This document shows, one piece after another, positions 15,501 to 28,158 of a stretch of 64,000 nucleotides of DNA (within the stretch, counting starts at the first letter, position 1; each line of letters opens with the position of its first letter). Where the stretch lies: the NCBI GenBank assembly GCA_030248135.1, contig JASANC010001002.1, positions 1 through 64,000 of the forward strand, given 5' to 3'. This DNA comes from Theristus sp. LFF4_11. Its lineage: Eukaryota; Nematoda; Chromadorea; Monhysterida; Xyalidae. The translations under genes and the position numbers were made by a program. The notes beneath the pieces are model-generated. The model worked only from the letters and a program-made list of their open reading frames with translations, did not search any database and had not been told where the DNA came from.

Positions 15501-18296
15501 TCTTCGTCCATTGCACACAATATTGGCAGATATCTTAGCATCTTTTGTAAAGACAACTCCCAGTCTGCGACCAATCTCGCTTGACGGAGAAGACAAGGAC
15601 TGCCTCACTTATTCGGCCGCACTGAAGTGAACCGAACACAATTTTATGCGTGTTCAGCCATTTTAGTTTTTTTTCGCACGTGGTTTCGTGATTGTGTTTT
15701 TTAGCGACTCAGTCATTTAGACGTTTTTTCCTGCTGATGATACAAGTTTTGTTTGGGTGCAAAAGTGGCTGCACGACGCAAGATGGATGGGCATGGAGCG
15801 CGCTGTGAAGGCTGTTTGTCAACGTCGCTTGATGCATGCGCACGCCAGTGCAACGTGCTTTTTTGTTATAAAACGGTGTGAGAATATTATGAGACAGTTG
15901 CAGCACGAGAGGCACGGCAGAGCAAGCAGTGTGCAAAAATGATGTGTGAGTTTGCAAGTTTCGAAAGCGGCAACAAAAAAGTGTCGCACGAGCAAACCGG
16001 CCGCCGCCGCCTCTGCAGTAATTTTGTTCAACAGTTTGACTTGAATCGCTCGTCTTGTCTCACTGTGTCGCACACACTGTTTCGCACGTCTCAACCGCGC
16101 CGTTATGCAAGTAATACATATATGACTGAATTCCAATTCAAACTCTCGTTTAATTGTGGCATGAAAAACGCGCAAATGTTTTCTTGAAAAATTAACATTA
16201 AATTATGCTGTGCATGTCTACAAGTTTCAGCGTTGATCTGGGCACGTTGCTGCACAACACCAATGGAATGAATACACATACATATGTGCTAAGTACACGT
16301 TTTGTATGTTTTTAATTAAAACTGTATCAGTTAACTGCGAGGCCCCCAACGAACTAAACTGTCCATTACAATATGTTATAATGCTATCTGAGCAGATCGT
16401 AAACTTTCATTGTGGTCATTAAATCACAAGTTAAAATTCACAAAAAAAGCGCACCGCCATGGTAGTTTATGTCGTGCGAAATACAGAACGTTGTACATTG
16501 TACATGCCACCTACATTGACTCTCTCACACCGCTGAATTTGTGGGATGCTTTTCGACACGCTCCTTTTGCAGCGCTCGCTTTGAGCATTTGTCCACTTGG
16601 TTGTTGTTTTGATGCAGCTTTTCTGCCTTCCAGTTTCCAAAACTTTGTTTTTTTTTATCAACATCAGTCGAGCGTATGGACAAGGAACAAAGTTTTGGAT
16701 TGTGTTATCAGTTGTCACGCATGCATTTTAGCAATCAGTGACTTTGCAACGGCGATCATTTATCAAATTCGCTGTTTAGCAGTGAAACCGATTGTTATCA
16801 GGCGAACACTTACTTTGCGTCTATGTTGGAATCAGTTTAGTCCTCTACCTTTTTTGTAGCATCATAACACAAAAATGGTTTACTGGTTTAAAAAAACTGA
16901 CACGCCAATGGTTTATGGCTGTTCTTCGATTCAGCAGCATCAATCAACCACATGCTTTTTCAGTTTTCATATTTTGTGCTTGGTCTCAAACGGCACGGCC
17001 GCGGCTCGGCTATTCGTCTATTCGGTGTGTATCCGTTTGCAATCTCTCATTTCATTTTATACCGCCATTTTGCAAATTATGGTGGTTTTTGAGATGAAAC
17101 GGCGAAAACAACGCATGGTATGCAGATGAATTGCTGATGTAGTTTTGGCTGAACACTGTCTGCTCTGTGATCAGTTGTTGCAAGCGTGCATTCTGCCTGT
17201 CACTGATTCCTGGTTCAAATGTCATATTGGGAACTGACAAAATTTTTCAACGCCTTTAGTGGTCATTTTCGTGGTTATTGCTTTTGCATTCAAGGTTGGT
17301 TCATGTGCTCTTGAAGTAATGACATGCACCATGGTGACACACGGCTGGCGAGTGTGTGTGTTTATTCCTGAGAACAGGCGTCACTGGGTGAAAAAAAGTT
17401 ACAGCGACTCACTTCAGACCAGACTGTGCGTAAAAAAGTGTGCATTGTGTGTGTACAGGTGTGCAGTGATACAGAAAATGATGTGCAGCCCTCATACATT
17501 TGAGCAGTGCATTTCACTGTGGCAGCTGTCTGTAACGCTGGAAAAAACAGTTGAAACAAGTTGAAACTGGAAGCGACCAAAGTGACGCTGCTGCTGCCGC
17601 GATGCGCGCGCTCTGTTCACTGACGCCCAGCCACCATTTTTTGTCTGTATCATTTCTGGTTGTCCATAGCAAACAGTAAACTGTCAAAATATTGCACTCA
17701 TATGCTGTTTTTTTCAGCGCTCAATGCACATTTATATCTTTACACACAGAAGCGCTCCACACCATCACATCCTGTGCAGTTTTACGCCCATGTTTTTAAG
17801 AGTAGCGGCATAACTATTTTTTCAAGCTGGGTTTGTGTATCTGTATTTGGGCGCAATCAACGGGTTTTATTGACGCACCAGAAATTTTGGATTTTCATTT
17901 CAGATCAAACCCAAACTAATCTAACATTCAGCCAATCCTTCTAATAGTTTTGCTTCTGCCCATTTAGTCAGTGTAAGCCACTAGAAATTTCGTGGAAATA
18001 TTTTTTAGCGCTGTATATTTCAATTTACTTCATTTGATTTCAGCGCTATTCATCATGTTTTTCAATCCCATGTTTAATTGCTTATAAACTGACAGCAAAA
18101 TGCTTTGCATTACTCAGAACATTGTATTCATACATACTATACAGCTCATCAACTCATGAAACTTTTTCAAGCATGCATCACGTTTATCGCAACACCAGAA
18201 CAGGTGCCGCCATGCACTGTATCTCTCGAACATACGTACCGTACAGCTGGAGTTAGCAGCACATAGAATGTAAATCTACATTTGAGGTGACACAAG
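12576..18296. other. Gene-poor intergenic stretch
   Basis: In 5.7 kb I found no exon chain or recognisable protein on either strand. Open frames are short and have T-rich, low-complexity composition. The only identified item is a diverged mariner-type MITE near 15366-15626. Distant regulatory DNA or unrecognised non-coding RNA cannot be excluded. Confidence 0.5.
15366..15626. mobile_element. Diverged Tc1/mariner-type MITE (family D)
   Basis: The segment is collinear with the D copies at 28842 and 40324: 'ggtgcaaggagcgcacgaa' near the left side, and 'cacttattcggccgcactg' on the right in place of 'TTATTCGGCCATACTG'. Its left terminus and TA duplication have decayed, so the left edge is approximate. 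Confidence 0.65.
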
Positions 18297-21010
18297 ATGG
18301 CCTGGCCAACGCGGCAGCAACTGGCCGGCCTCGGTGTGCTGCTGTTCGTGAGTGGCGCTTGCGCGGTTGGCTTCGACGGCATCTACACGCCACCATACAA
18401 GTGGTGCAAGGACAGGCAGCCGATGGAATGTTGTCCCGGGCGAAGACACCCGCAATTTCCGAATCGTGACGACGAATGCACGGTGGACATTGAGATCCCG
18501 GTGCACGGCATGCACAAATGCTACTGCGACATGTTCTGCGACCGCACCAAGCAAGGCGGCGACAAAGACTGCTGTCCTGACTTCGAAGAAGTCTGCAAGG
18601 GTGTCACGAGACCGCCAGAGATTCGCAAAGGGGGTACGGCACAGTCAACGACTTTTCGATTGACAAGTTTCACTTGATGAACACCGCAGTTCAAGGTGCA
18701 TACTGTATGTGTGTGATCTTTTGCTAAAGTAAGACCAACACGGCGGGCAGTGGGTAATTTATTCAATTTGAATTTCAATAAATTACCTATTTGTCGGGTC
18801 ACCACTGATATTGAATGCTAATTACAGACTGCAAAGACCAAAGTGGACACGAATGGCGGGCCGGGGATCGAGTGACAATGAACTGCTGGACTTGGTGCTT
18901 CTCAAGCTTCACCTGCATATAATTATTGTTTTTTGTTTTAGTTATTAAGTTATACAAATTGAGTTTTTTGTCGTGTTATAACATTTTGCTAAAGAAGTAG
19001 CAAAATGAAGCAACGTAGCGCAACATAAAGTAACAATGTGAAATTTCAGTGAATGTACCGCAAACGGCTGGGAGTTCTGCAAACCGGAGCATGTCAGCAC
19101 AGCAGACCCAGACAGTTCGTGTCTCATTCAACCAAAGATCATCAACGACAACAATAACGGACGTTTCACGTAATTTACACAGCAGCTACGTATATCCTGA
19201 TGTTGATGAACACTCCAAATAAAAACTGTGTAACGTGATTGAAACGCAGTTTGCTTGCAGCTGGCGAGCCGGCAATTACTCGCAGTTCTGGGGCGAAACA
19301 CTCAAGGATGGCATCACGTATCGACTGGGCACCTTGTACCCTGACGACGTTGTGCGTCGTATGTCGCACATTCGATTGGAAGAACGCACGGAGCCTCTGC
19401 CAACGAACTTTGACGCTCGCACCAAGTGGCCACGCTCCATCAGTCCCGTCCAAGACCAGGGAAACTGCGGCGCCTCGTGGGCGTTCTCCACTGCGTGTAC
19501 GTCCAGCGGACAGACGAATAATCAGCAATCGTGCCTCTTTTCATTTCTGTTGTTCTGTTGTTGAACGTCAATGCAGTTCAATCAAGAATGCAAAGTTTGA
19601 ACAACAAAACATTGTAGCGGTGGCAGCCGATCGTAACGCAATTATGGCCGGAAACGAAGAGGCGGAGATACTGTCCGCACAGCAATTACTGTCTTGCAAT
19701 CAGGCAAGGCAACACGGCTGCGACGGTGGCTTTCTAGATCGCGCTTGGTGGTATCTGCGTCAATATGGGTGCGTTCCTTCGGACACATAGTTTCCGTTAA
19801 TCATGCAACTGACAAAAAAAAACAAAAACTATGACACGATTTGCGATGCAGAATTGTCGAGGCAGACTGCTATCCGTATCAGAGCGGTAGGAGCAACGAC
19901 AAGGGAACGTGCCAGATTTCGCGAGGGCAATACAAAGATGCGCCAAGGACGGTGACGTGTCCCACCGCAGGCGGCACTGGCAAAATCCACAAGATCACCC
20001 CTCCATATCGCATAAAACCTGACGTGCGTGGTTTTGTTTTGTGGCAATCAACGGTGTGCGTGCAATACCAGAAGCTTCTTTGGTAAGAAACCGAATTCTT
20101 CACTGACATGAGTTTGCATTTCAGGAAAAAGATATCATGCAGGAGATTGAATCGACCGGTCCTGTGCAAGGTATGCCACAAGACAAACCGGTTTTACCGT
20201 TTTGAACAATTTGTTGATGCAACTGATTTTAGTGATTTTGTGTTGTTTTGTCTGATTCGATTTTTCCTTTCAGCGTCCTTCCGAGTTTATGAGGACTTCT
20301 TCCACTACCACTCCGGAGTCTACCAAAAAATGCCCGGTGTCAGAGAGAGCCCAGACCCTGATCGAAATGGATACCACTCTGTGAAAATCATCGGGTCTGG
20401 ATTTTTGCAAAATTCGTTTAAGTGTATTGTGGATTTATTAAAACGTGTCCGGACTAAACTGACGTCATTTGCTTTAAAAATGCCCGTTTGTCAAAGTACA
20501 GGCACTAAAATGTCAGTTTGGTGTGACTGATTCAACAATTACCATTTGTTTGGGGGAATATAAATTGGCTAAACGGAAAATCTGGCTTGCTCTGAACGGC
20601 AAGCGCATGTTTGGCGGCACATGACGTCATTCCAGTGGGACACGTTTGAAATAATAGGTCATACCTGAGTAACATTCAACTCCTCAAGTTCACGACAACA
20701 TCCAAACATTTCTTTCAGATGGGGAGTTGATAATACAAATGGAGGCAACGTCAAATACTGGGTGAGTACACAAGACTAAACGAGTTTGCAGAAGTTTGAG
20801 CTTGTGCGCACATTCTGTTTAATTCAATATTTCAATAAACAGCTTTGCCAAAACTCCTGGGGAACAAATTGGGGCGAACAAGGCTATTTCAAAATTCTCC
20901 GCGGCGAGAATCATTGCGAGATCGAGGACTATGTCATCGCGGCTATTGGTTACCGTGCGAAAAAGAAACGAAGGCTGCGAAAGCTGCGCCGTCGCAAGTT
21001 GTTGCTCTGA
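18297..21010 (+). CDS. TINAG-like protein (inactive cathepsin B-type, secreted)
   Basis: Ten exons: 18297-18633, 18828-18894, 19050-19169, 19261-19496, 19618-19768, 19852-20023, 20125-20170, 20274-20394, 20719-20761 and 20843-21010; 486 residues. Order: signal peptide (about 1-23, core [12 protein letters not shown]), a Cys-rich somatomedin-B-like module ([21 protein letters not shown]), a second small Cys module, then a peptidase C1A domain from about 200. The active-site Cys is Ser in [10 protein letters not shown] (near 248), while the His (GYHSVK, near 411) and Asn (QNSWG, near 435) remain. Cys-to-Ser is the mark of tubulointerstitial nephritis antigen proteins, which bind laminin/collagen in basement membrane and lack protease activity. 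The C-terminus ends in about 15 residues dominated by Lys/Arg, which I do not recall in vertebrate TINAG. Length matches the family (about 470). Confidence 0.92.
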
Positions 21011-21825
21011 TTGCTGTGAATTTCGTCGACACACCAAAAACGGGCTGACTGACAAAACCATTAACACGAATTCGTGTGCCGGTTTCACCGCTAACGTTAG
21101 TTATTGTTCCAACCGTGATATGTACACCACCACGTCTGTATAAAATGGCCATAATTCACTTTTAAAAATACTGTAAATCAAAAACTGTAATTTTTTCTGT
21201 TCCAACTTGTTTGTTTTCATCTTCCAACTTGCGATTGTTTATGAAAAAATGTTATTTGCAGATTTTTTATTGAGCATGTTACATGTTGCATGTTATTTTT
21301 TGTCGGATGGAGTACAGGAGGTGGTCTGGCACCATTGACCACACTTGTCTCCAAACACTGAACATGATGCGAAAATTTTGGCTTTCATGGTTTTAACTGC
21401 CTATTTTGAGTTAATCAACTGCCCCTTGCAACATTTTTTTGAATTTAGTTGAATATAAACGTTGACACTCTGCTATTGCACCTTGAAAATTTTCCACAGT
21501 ATTTATGCCATAATTCTATCTTGGCAGTTCAGCGTTTCCCATTGTTGTAAAAGAAAATAACAAAACGGCTAAAATGTGGCTGTTGCCAAGTTGATGTTTG
21601 TCAATCATTTTCTTTTTTATCTCGGCTTTTGTTTCACAGAAAACTTTTGGTGAAGTACAAAAATGTGATCATAGTCTATTAGATGCCTTTGCTGCAAGAC
21701 ACTGCTTAGTTGTCGTTTAAAAATGCGAATAAAACTTGTTCTCGCAAATGCTGATTGCGGTAATTGCAATGTGCTCGTCAGTTTATTGAGCAAGATCGAA
21801 ATGCTGGGCGCCACGTCACTGTGCG

Positions 21826-22640
21826 CGGGGCCTGGGGGGGGGCGCCCCCCCCCCCAAAAAAAATTTTCGAATCTATCTCTATCAAACAGGTTTTTTCGGC
21901 TCAGCTATTATCTATCTGAAAAAAATTTTCAGCCAGCTATCTATCTAAAAAAATTTGTCTTCGAAGACATAAAATAAGTCAATTTTTGACCAAAATTGAC
22001 CATTTTTTGCTCGTAATTCTGAAAAATTTTGCTAATTTTAGGTAAAATACGCGTTTATACTTGACTTTTAGTGTATTTTTAGAATTATTTTGCTGTTTTT
22101 ATAGCCTTTTAGCGTTTTAGCTATCTATCGATCAAATTTCAAAATTTTGACCGGCCCCCCCAAAGTCACATGCCCCCCCAGTACCGTGGGCGGGGGGGGG
22201 TGGGGGGGGTACCGTACACCCCCCCCCCCAGCAGTACCGTGGGCGGGGGGGAGGGGTGGGGGGGGGTGAAGGGGTACACCCCCAGAGCCCCAGAGACCGT
22301 CGGGTGGGGCGGGTGGGGGGGGGGCGCACCGTGCCACCCCCCCATCGGACGGACCCCCCCTCGAAAATTTGGCCGACACCCCCCCACACCCCCATGAAAT
22401 TTTGTCTGGCGGAGACCCCCCAAATTTTCTGCACACCCTAAAATTGTTTTCGAAAATCATGATTTTTTGTCTATAAAGTCCATAATATAAGCTGAATATA
22501 TGATAACTTGAGCGTCTTCATTGTAATTTCAAAGATTTTGCAGCAAAATTTAGCGTTTTTCCTTCAAAATTTAAGCGAAAAAATATCATGGGGGTGGGGG
22601 GGGGGTGGACCCCCCACAAAAAATTTTGAAAAAAATGCAA
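21826..22640. repeat. Poly-G/poly-C-rich repeat block
   Basis: Runs of 7-13 G or C alternate with AT-rich spacers such as 'aaaattttgtctggcgga' and 'gattttttgtctataaag'. Much of the right half recurs at 23943-24250 and, inverted, after 28484, so it is a dispersed repeat (family G). No clean terminal repeat or TSD could be fixed. Long open frames here come from homopolymer composition and are not genes. Confidence 0.7.
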
Positions 22641-22669
22641 CGTTACCATAGTTCGTTTGGGTAATTGCT

Positions 22670-22754
22670 AAAAACACCGCAGCGGTGAAAACACCGCACC
22701 GATGAAAACACCGCACGGTGAAAACACCGCACCGATGAAAACACCGCACGGTGT
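22670..22754. repeat. Short tandem repeat, ~17-bp unit, 5 copies
   Basis: The unit 'gaaaacaccgcaccgat' repeats five times, alternating between versions ending in 'ccgatg' and 'cggtg'. It is a simple minisatellite. Confidence 0.85.
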
Positions 22755-22909
22755 GATTTATGGAACGGGTTGGGTCGGCATGAATATAGGGTGTTGTACC
22801 AACAGATTTTGTGCCGTTAATAAAGTTTTTTTTTGTTTTTCGTGGTTATCTTGTGATGTTTGCTGATTAACGAATGATTAACAGTGACCATTCTTCTGAT
22901 AACGTAGCA

Positions 22910-23482
22910 CATAACGTCGCCCAGATCACGATTTCCTCGGCCGATTTCGACGATCGATGGCTCAATCAACTCAGCAGAGCATCCGGAACACGATGATGTG
23001 TCGATTGTGGTTGGTTTTGGTTTTATTTAACATTGGTCGTTGTGCAATAAAAATTTACGAAAAAACACAAAACACCAATTTATTGTGATTTGGATTTTTT
23101 TCGATTTTCAGAAAACCGTGAAAACCAACTACAAACGAGGCATCATCGTCTTCCGGGTACTCCGCTGAGTTGATTGAGCTATCGATCGTCGAAATCGGTT
23201 GAGCACAGCGCTGGCAGAGTCGCGTGACAGGTCGGCGCATGAGACACACGTCGTGAAACGCAAATATTGCCAACACATAACGTCGCCCAGATCACGATTT
23301 CCTTGGCCGATTTCGACGATCGATGGCTCAATCAACTCAGCAGAGCATCCGGAACACGATGATGTGTCGATTGTGGTTGGTTTTGGTTTTATTTAACATT
23401 GGTCGTTGTGCAATAAAAAATTTACGAAAAAACACAAAACACCAATTTATTGTGATTTGGATTTTTTTCGATTTTCAGAAAA
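22910..23482. repeat. Direct repeat (~210 bp x2) with an inverted copy between
   Basis: 'cataacgtcgcccagatcac' begins a ~210-bp block near 22910 and again near 23275; the copies differ at only a few positions. Between them (about 23130-23200) lies an inverted partial copy: 'catcatcgtcttccgggtac' matches the reverse complement of the block's 'ggaacacgatgatg' end. This looks like a duplicated and rearranged repeat. No gene was seen. Confidence 0.8.
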
Positions 23483-23669
23483 CTGAAAAAGAAAAAGAAG
23501 TTTGTTTGGACCCCCCCCCTCACTTTTTGGTCGGCACCACCCCCCCCCCCACTTGAAGAAGGATTGTAGAATACCAGATTTAAAACGTATCATCTCAATT
23601 TGCTGAACTTTCCTTTGCTCTTGAACCATAAAAACTCCCGTTACTGCTGGAAGCACACCTGTCCCTCTC

Positions 23670-23942
23670 CTAAAGCTTCATTACTAAAGCGCACGCTCAC
23701 GTGGCATCGGCATGCTCATGCTCATGATCCACTAGCGCGCGTGCACACGCTCCGGTCCCAATAAGAACTTGTTCAAAATGCAATTGTTCTGAATACTTGC
23801 TTTTTGAAAAGGCTTGGCTTAGGTTAGGATTAGGTCAGGATAATGTTTAGCTTTGAATTAGGCTTTAGTTAGGGTTAGGTTTTGGTTTAGGCTCGTTTAG
23901 GCAACGTCTGTCAACATCAGTGCTTTGATTTAGTACGTGCCG
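23670..23942 (+). repeat. Dispersed repeat family C, copy 1
   Basis: Contains 'catgctcatgatccactagc', 'gcacacgctccgg' and 'aaggcttggcttaggttagg'. An inverted copy lies at 24713-25744 (split by hAT B1) and a diverged copy at 50880-51135. No terminal repeats were found. Confidence 0.7.
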
Positions 23943-24250
23943 TGCCACCCCCCCCCCTAAAACCGGGCACCCCCCCCATCGGACCCCCCCCCCTCAAAAA
24001 TTTGGCCGACACCCCCCACACCCCCCATGAAATTTTGTCTAGCGGAAGAGACCCCCCAAAATTTTCTGCACACCATAAATTTTTTTTTCGAAAATCATGA
24101 TTTTTTGTCTATAAAGTCCATAATATAACCTGAATCCCCCAACCCACCCATGATATTTTTTCGCTTAAATTTTAAAGGAAAAACGTAAAATTTTGCTGCA
24201 AAATCTTTGAAATTACAGTGCAGAATATCAAGTTATCATATATTCAGCTT
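23943..24250 (+). repeat. Family G repeat, left part, split by hAT element F
   Basis: Shares 'cgaaaatcatgattttttgtctataaagtcc' type sequence with 22440-22640. The sequence stops at 'ttcagctt' (24243-24250), where element F was inserted, and resumes after 28483 with the same 'ttcagctt' followed by 'atattatagac'. Confidence 0.7.
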
Positions 24251-24712
24251 CAGTAGCGAAAGCGGGACCTTGGGTGAGGGGGGGGTGTTTGCCAAATTTT
24301 AGAGGGGGGTGTCAGGTGCCTTCTCGGTGAGGGGGGGGGGGTGCACGGGCAGCAAATTTTCCTGAGGGGGGTGCACTGGCAGAAAAATTTCGTGAGGGGG
24401 GGTGCACGAGATCGCACGGGTAATACCAAATTTTTGCCTTAGAAAAACACAGAAATTCTTGTAAAATACAGAATATTTTGTGCAAACAAGCTTCTTGTTT
24501 GGGCAGAAACAACAAAATCTATGCAGGGACAGACACAAACGTCAAGAAAAATGCAAAAATTACGGTATTTTTGGGAAAAAATGAGATGAGATTGACCACC
24601 GTGAGGGGGGGTGCGATTAGGGTTGTTAAACAAAAATCAAAATTTTAAAAAAATGATTTAAAAAAAACAAAAATGCCAATTTTTTTTTAAATCGAAAATT
24701 TTTTGGTTGGCA

Positions 24713-25744
24713 CGTTTTATGATATTACGCTCCAGTTAACTCACGCTCTACAATTGGTTGTTCTCGGACATTGCTAAAACGGACCTGAACCTAAAAACCA
24801 AACCTAAGCCTAATCTTAAGCAAAACCTGTTCCTAACCTAATCCTAACCTAAGCCAAGCCTTTTTAAGAAAGCAAGAATGAAAATAACTGCGTTTTGAAC
24901 GAGTTTATGTTGAGGGCGGAGCGTGTGCACGCGCGCCAGTGGATCATGAGTAGGGTTGTTAAACAAAAATGAAATTTTTTTTTTAAAAAAAAGTGATTAA
25001 AAAAAAAAACAAAAATGCCGATTTAAAAAAAAAAAAATTCGAAAAATTTTCCTCTAATATGCTCTGAAAACCTCAATTTTGGCACAATTTTTCGAAAGTT
25101 CAACAAAAATTTTCTTTGATTATACCTCGTAAAACCTTTAGCAGTCGATTTTGGGCCGTTTTACCGACTGATTTTAGGCTTCGACAACATCTGCGATGAA
25201 GTTTTTGAGCGTCCCAAAGCTTAGCCTACCATTTCCGATGCAGATAAGGTGACGATTCGCCTCGCAGAGCGTCCGATTGTGCTCGCTGCTCCGTTTGCAA
25301 GCGCTACGTTGTCTGGTTGCTGCTTCGTGTCGTGTCGTCGCGACACCATCAGAAGAATTGATCGAATTTCAAGGCGGTATGTTTGTCTTCACTTTAGCAT
25401 TAGCTTAGCTGGGGACAATTAGTGACGTTTTGGAGGTCAAAACACAAGAAGAGGCATGGTGACGGTTTGGAAAAGGGGTAATTGAGGTCACCAAAACAAA
25501 ATCTGCAAAGTTCCGCCATACGGGAGTCATTCGGGAGGCGCATGCATATCATATGTGGTTCTTCGGACTCCCTGATTGATTTAGCACAACTTTGATTTTT
25601 GAAATTTTTTTTTAAAAAAAAAAATTTTTTTTTTTTAAAAACAAAAATGACGATTTTTGTTTTTTTTAACAACCCTAATCATGAGCAATGAGCAATGCGG
25701 ATGCGGGGCAGGTGCATATCATAATGAAGCTTTGCGAAATTGGT
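24713..25744 (-). repeat. Repeat C, inverted copy inside B0
   Basis: Reverse complement of the 23670-23942 repeat, containing 'ggagcgtgtgcacgcgcgcc' and 'aagccaagcc'. It splits B0's left arm between '...ttttttggtt' and 'ctctctctaata', with 'ttggtt' on both sides as a possible 6-bp duplication. It is in turn split by hAT B1. Confidence 0.65.
24951..25677 (+). mobile_element. hAT family B element B1 (innermost)
   Basis: 727 bp, from TAGGGTTGTTAAAC to AACAACCCTA, with the perfect 8-bp duplication 'atcatgag' at 24943-24950 and 25678-25685. The interior is over 90% like B2 by eye and holds no transposase. Confidence 0.92.
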
Positions 25745-25913
25745 TCTCTCTCTAATATGCTCTGAAAACCTCAATTTTGGCACAATTTTTCGAAAGTTTA
25801 ACAAAAATTTTTGATATTACCTCGTAAAACCGTCAGCAGTCCATTTTGGACCGTTTTACCGACTGATTTCAGGCTTCAACAACATCTGCGATGAAGTTTT
25901 TAAGCGTCCCAAA

Positions 25914-26618
25914 TAGGGTTGTTAAACAAAAATGAATTTTTTTTTAAAGTGATCAAAAAAAAACAAAAATGCCGATTTAAAAAAAAAAATTCGAAAAATT
26001 TTTCTCTAATATGCTCTGAAAACCTCAATTTTGGCAAAATTTTTCGAAAGTTCAACAAAAATTTTCTTTGATTATACCTCGTAAAACCTTTAGCAGTCGA
26101 TTTTGGGCCGTTTTACCGACTGATTTTAGGCTACGACAACATCTGCGATGAAGTTTTTGAGCGTCCCAAAGCTTGGCCTACCATTTCCGATGCAGATAAG
26201 GTGACGATTCGCCTCGCAGAGCGTCCGATTGTGCTCGCTGCTCCGTTTGCAAGCGCTACGTTGTCTGGTTGCTTGCTGCTTCGTGTCGTGTCGTCGCAAC
26301 ACCATCAGAAGAATTGATCGAATTTCAAGGCGGTATGTTTGTCTTCACTTTAGCATTAGTTTAGCTGGGGACAATTAGTGACGTTTTGGAGGTCAAAACA
26401 CAAGAGGCATGGTGACGGTTTGGAAAAGGGGTAATTGAGGTCACCAAAACAAAATCTGCAAAGTTCCGTCATATGGGAGTCATTCGGGAGGCGCTTGCAT
26501 ATCATATGTGGTTCTTCGGACTCCCTGATTGATTTAGCACAACTTTGATTTTCGAAATTTAAAAAAAAAATTTAAAAAAAAACAAAAATGACGATTTTTG
26601 TTTTTTTTAACAACCCTA
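25914..26618 (+). mobile_element. hAT family B element B2
   Basis: 705 bp, with the same ends as B1 and the perfect 8-bp duplication 'gtcccaaa' (25906-25913, 26619-26626). It landed inside another copy of its own family, B0. Confidence 0.92.
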
Positions 26619-27128
26619 GTCCCAAAGGTTGGCTTACCATTTCCGATGCAGATAAGGTGACGATTCGCCTCGCAATCTAAATTTGAGCGTCTGAGCTGCT
26701 CCGTTTGCAAGCGTTACGTTGTCTGGTTGCTGTTTCGAGTACTGCCGTCGCGACACATCATCAGAATTGATCGAATTTCAAGCCGGTATGTGTATTTTCA
26801 CTTGGGCTGGGGACAATTAATTAGTGACGTTATGGGGGTCAAAACACAAGAAGAGAAATGGTAACAGTTTGGAAAAGGGGTAAATGAGGTCACCCAAACA
26901 AAATCTGGAAAGTTCCGCCATACGGGAGTCATACGGGACTGGGAGGCGATTGCATATCAAATGTGGTTCTTCGAACTCCCTGGTTGTTGATTTTTGAAAT
27001 TTTTTTTTAATTTTCTTAAAAAAAAACAAAAATGGCGATTTTTGTTTTTTTTAACAACCCTAGGTGCGATCCCGTGTTTTCTCGCGGAGGGGGGGAGTCT
27101 AGTACCCGTGTCGAGGTAAAGGGGGGGA

Positions 27129-28150
27129 TAGGGTTAGGGGCTTTGAAAAAAAATTTTTTTTTATTTTTTTTTGTTTAAAAAAAAATTTGGATTTTTTTTT
27201 TCAAACTTAAAAAAAATTTGAAAAATTTTTCTTCTACTTTGCTCTGAAAATTCGATTTATGGCATAATTTTTTGAAAGTTCAAACCAAATTTTCTTCCCA
27301 ACTTCTTTGTGTGCTTAGGTACATGTCATTATTTGGTCATTTTGACCGACGTACTCCATGTTTTTCGATTTGGATGACTTCTAGAGTCAATTTTTAGCGT
27401 TGAAATGACTTAACTGAATTGAAATATCGTTTCAGAAATCGTTTTCTTGCAACTTAGAACATGTTTTTTCAGTCGGTAGGCCATGAGATGAACATGATAT
27501 TTTGTTGATTGGCGTATGTTATAGGTCTACAATGGAGTTGTGCGATATATTGTTAAACAATTGGAGCGGAGATGTTGGTTAATACCACATCACACGACCG
27601 TTTTTCAGATACCCGATAACATGGCCACATGTTAAAACTTGCGTGCTGAGCTAAACTAACGTGTTAAACTTGCGTCTGTCAGTTGCCCGCAACGTGATCG
27701 CGAAATCATGGTACGTGTTTTCGATACGATGATTTGAAGAGTGGGCTCTCGCCATGTGGCAGATAGCATAGCTGGTTGAACCTGAAAGTAAGTGTCTTGG
27801 CGGGGGGGCGACCGGGTCGACAGGGGTTGCCGACTTAGCTACAGCAAACAGGAATTTTTGAACACAGTCAAATTTTGGTAATTTTCTAAAGAGGAACAAC
27901 TAAGAACGGTTCAATATTCAAGTACACGTCGAAAATTGTCCTGTTTTACTGTTGAAAATGCAACTTTCCCTCTATGAAATGGACATAATTTCAATAAAAC
28001 ACGATTTTCGCTCTTATAGTTTTCCGGATCGTTCTGAACATAGTCTAGATGAACTCAGCTCGACGAGACGCTTCGAACAAACCTAACTTGTAAAAAAATT
28101 AAAAAAATTTTTTTTTTTTTTAAATCCGGATTTTTTTTCCCCTAACCCTA
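27129..28150 (+). mobile_element. hAT family A element A1
   Basis: 1,022 bp with perfect 12-bp inverted repeats TAGGGTTAGGGG / CCCCTAACCCTA and the 8-bp duplication 'ggggggga' (27121-27128, 28151-28158). It is nearly identical to A2 at 62197-63231, with only a handful of substitutions plus homopolymer length changes. A minus-strand frame of 82 codons (27651-27899) translates identically in both copies. No recognisable transposase domain. Confidence 0.93.
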
Positions 28151-28158
28151 GGGGGGGA

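Larger units (their letters stand above)
24618..27062 (+). mobile_element. hAT family B element B0, itself split by nested elements
   Basis: The ends are TAGGGTTGTTAAAC and TTTTTTTAACAACCCTA. The duplication 'ggtgcgat' flanks 24610-24617 and 27063-27070. Inside, repeat C (with B1) interrupts the left arm, and B2 interrupts 'gcgtcccaaa|ggttgg'. The body matches B1 and B2, including 'ctctaatatgctctgaaaac' and 'gatgcagataaggtgacg'. Confidence 0.88.

Noticed and set aside
18297..21010. Active cysteine protease
   Set aside because: The catalytic Cys is Ser and the N-terminal Cys-rich modules are those of TINAG proteins.
22125..22460. Long Gly/Pro-rich open frames on both strands
   Set aside because: They are translations of poly-G/poly-C tracts in repeats.
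22670..22754. CRISPR or regulatory repeat array
   Set aside because: Unit is about 17 bp with no spacers; a simple minisatellite explains it.
27129..27140. Telomere-like TTAGGG in the ends of family A elements
   Set aside because: It is one copy within a 12-bp terminal inverted repeat with a matching opposite end and TSDs, not a telomeric array.
27651..27899. 82-codon frame identical in A1 and A2 as a gene
   Set aside because: Identity reflects the near-identical elements; no domain or splice support.
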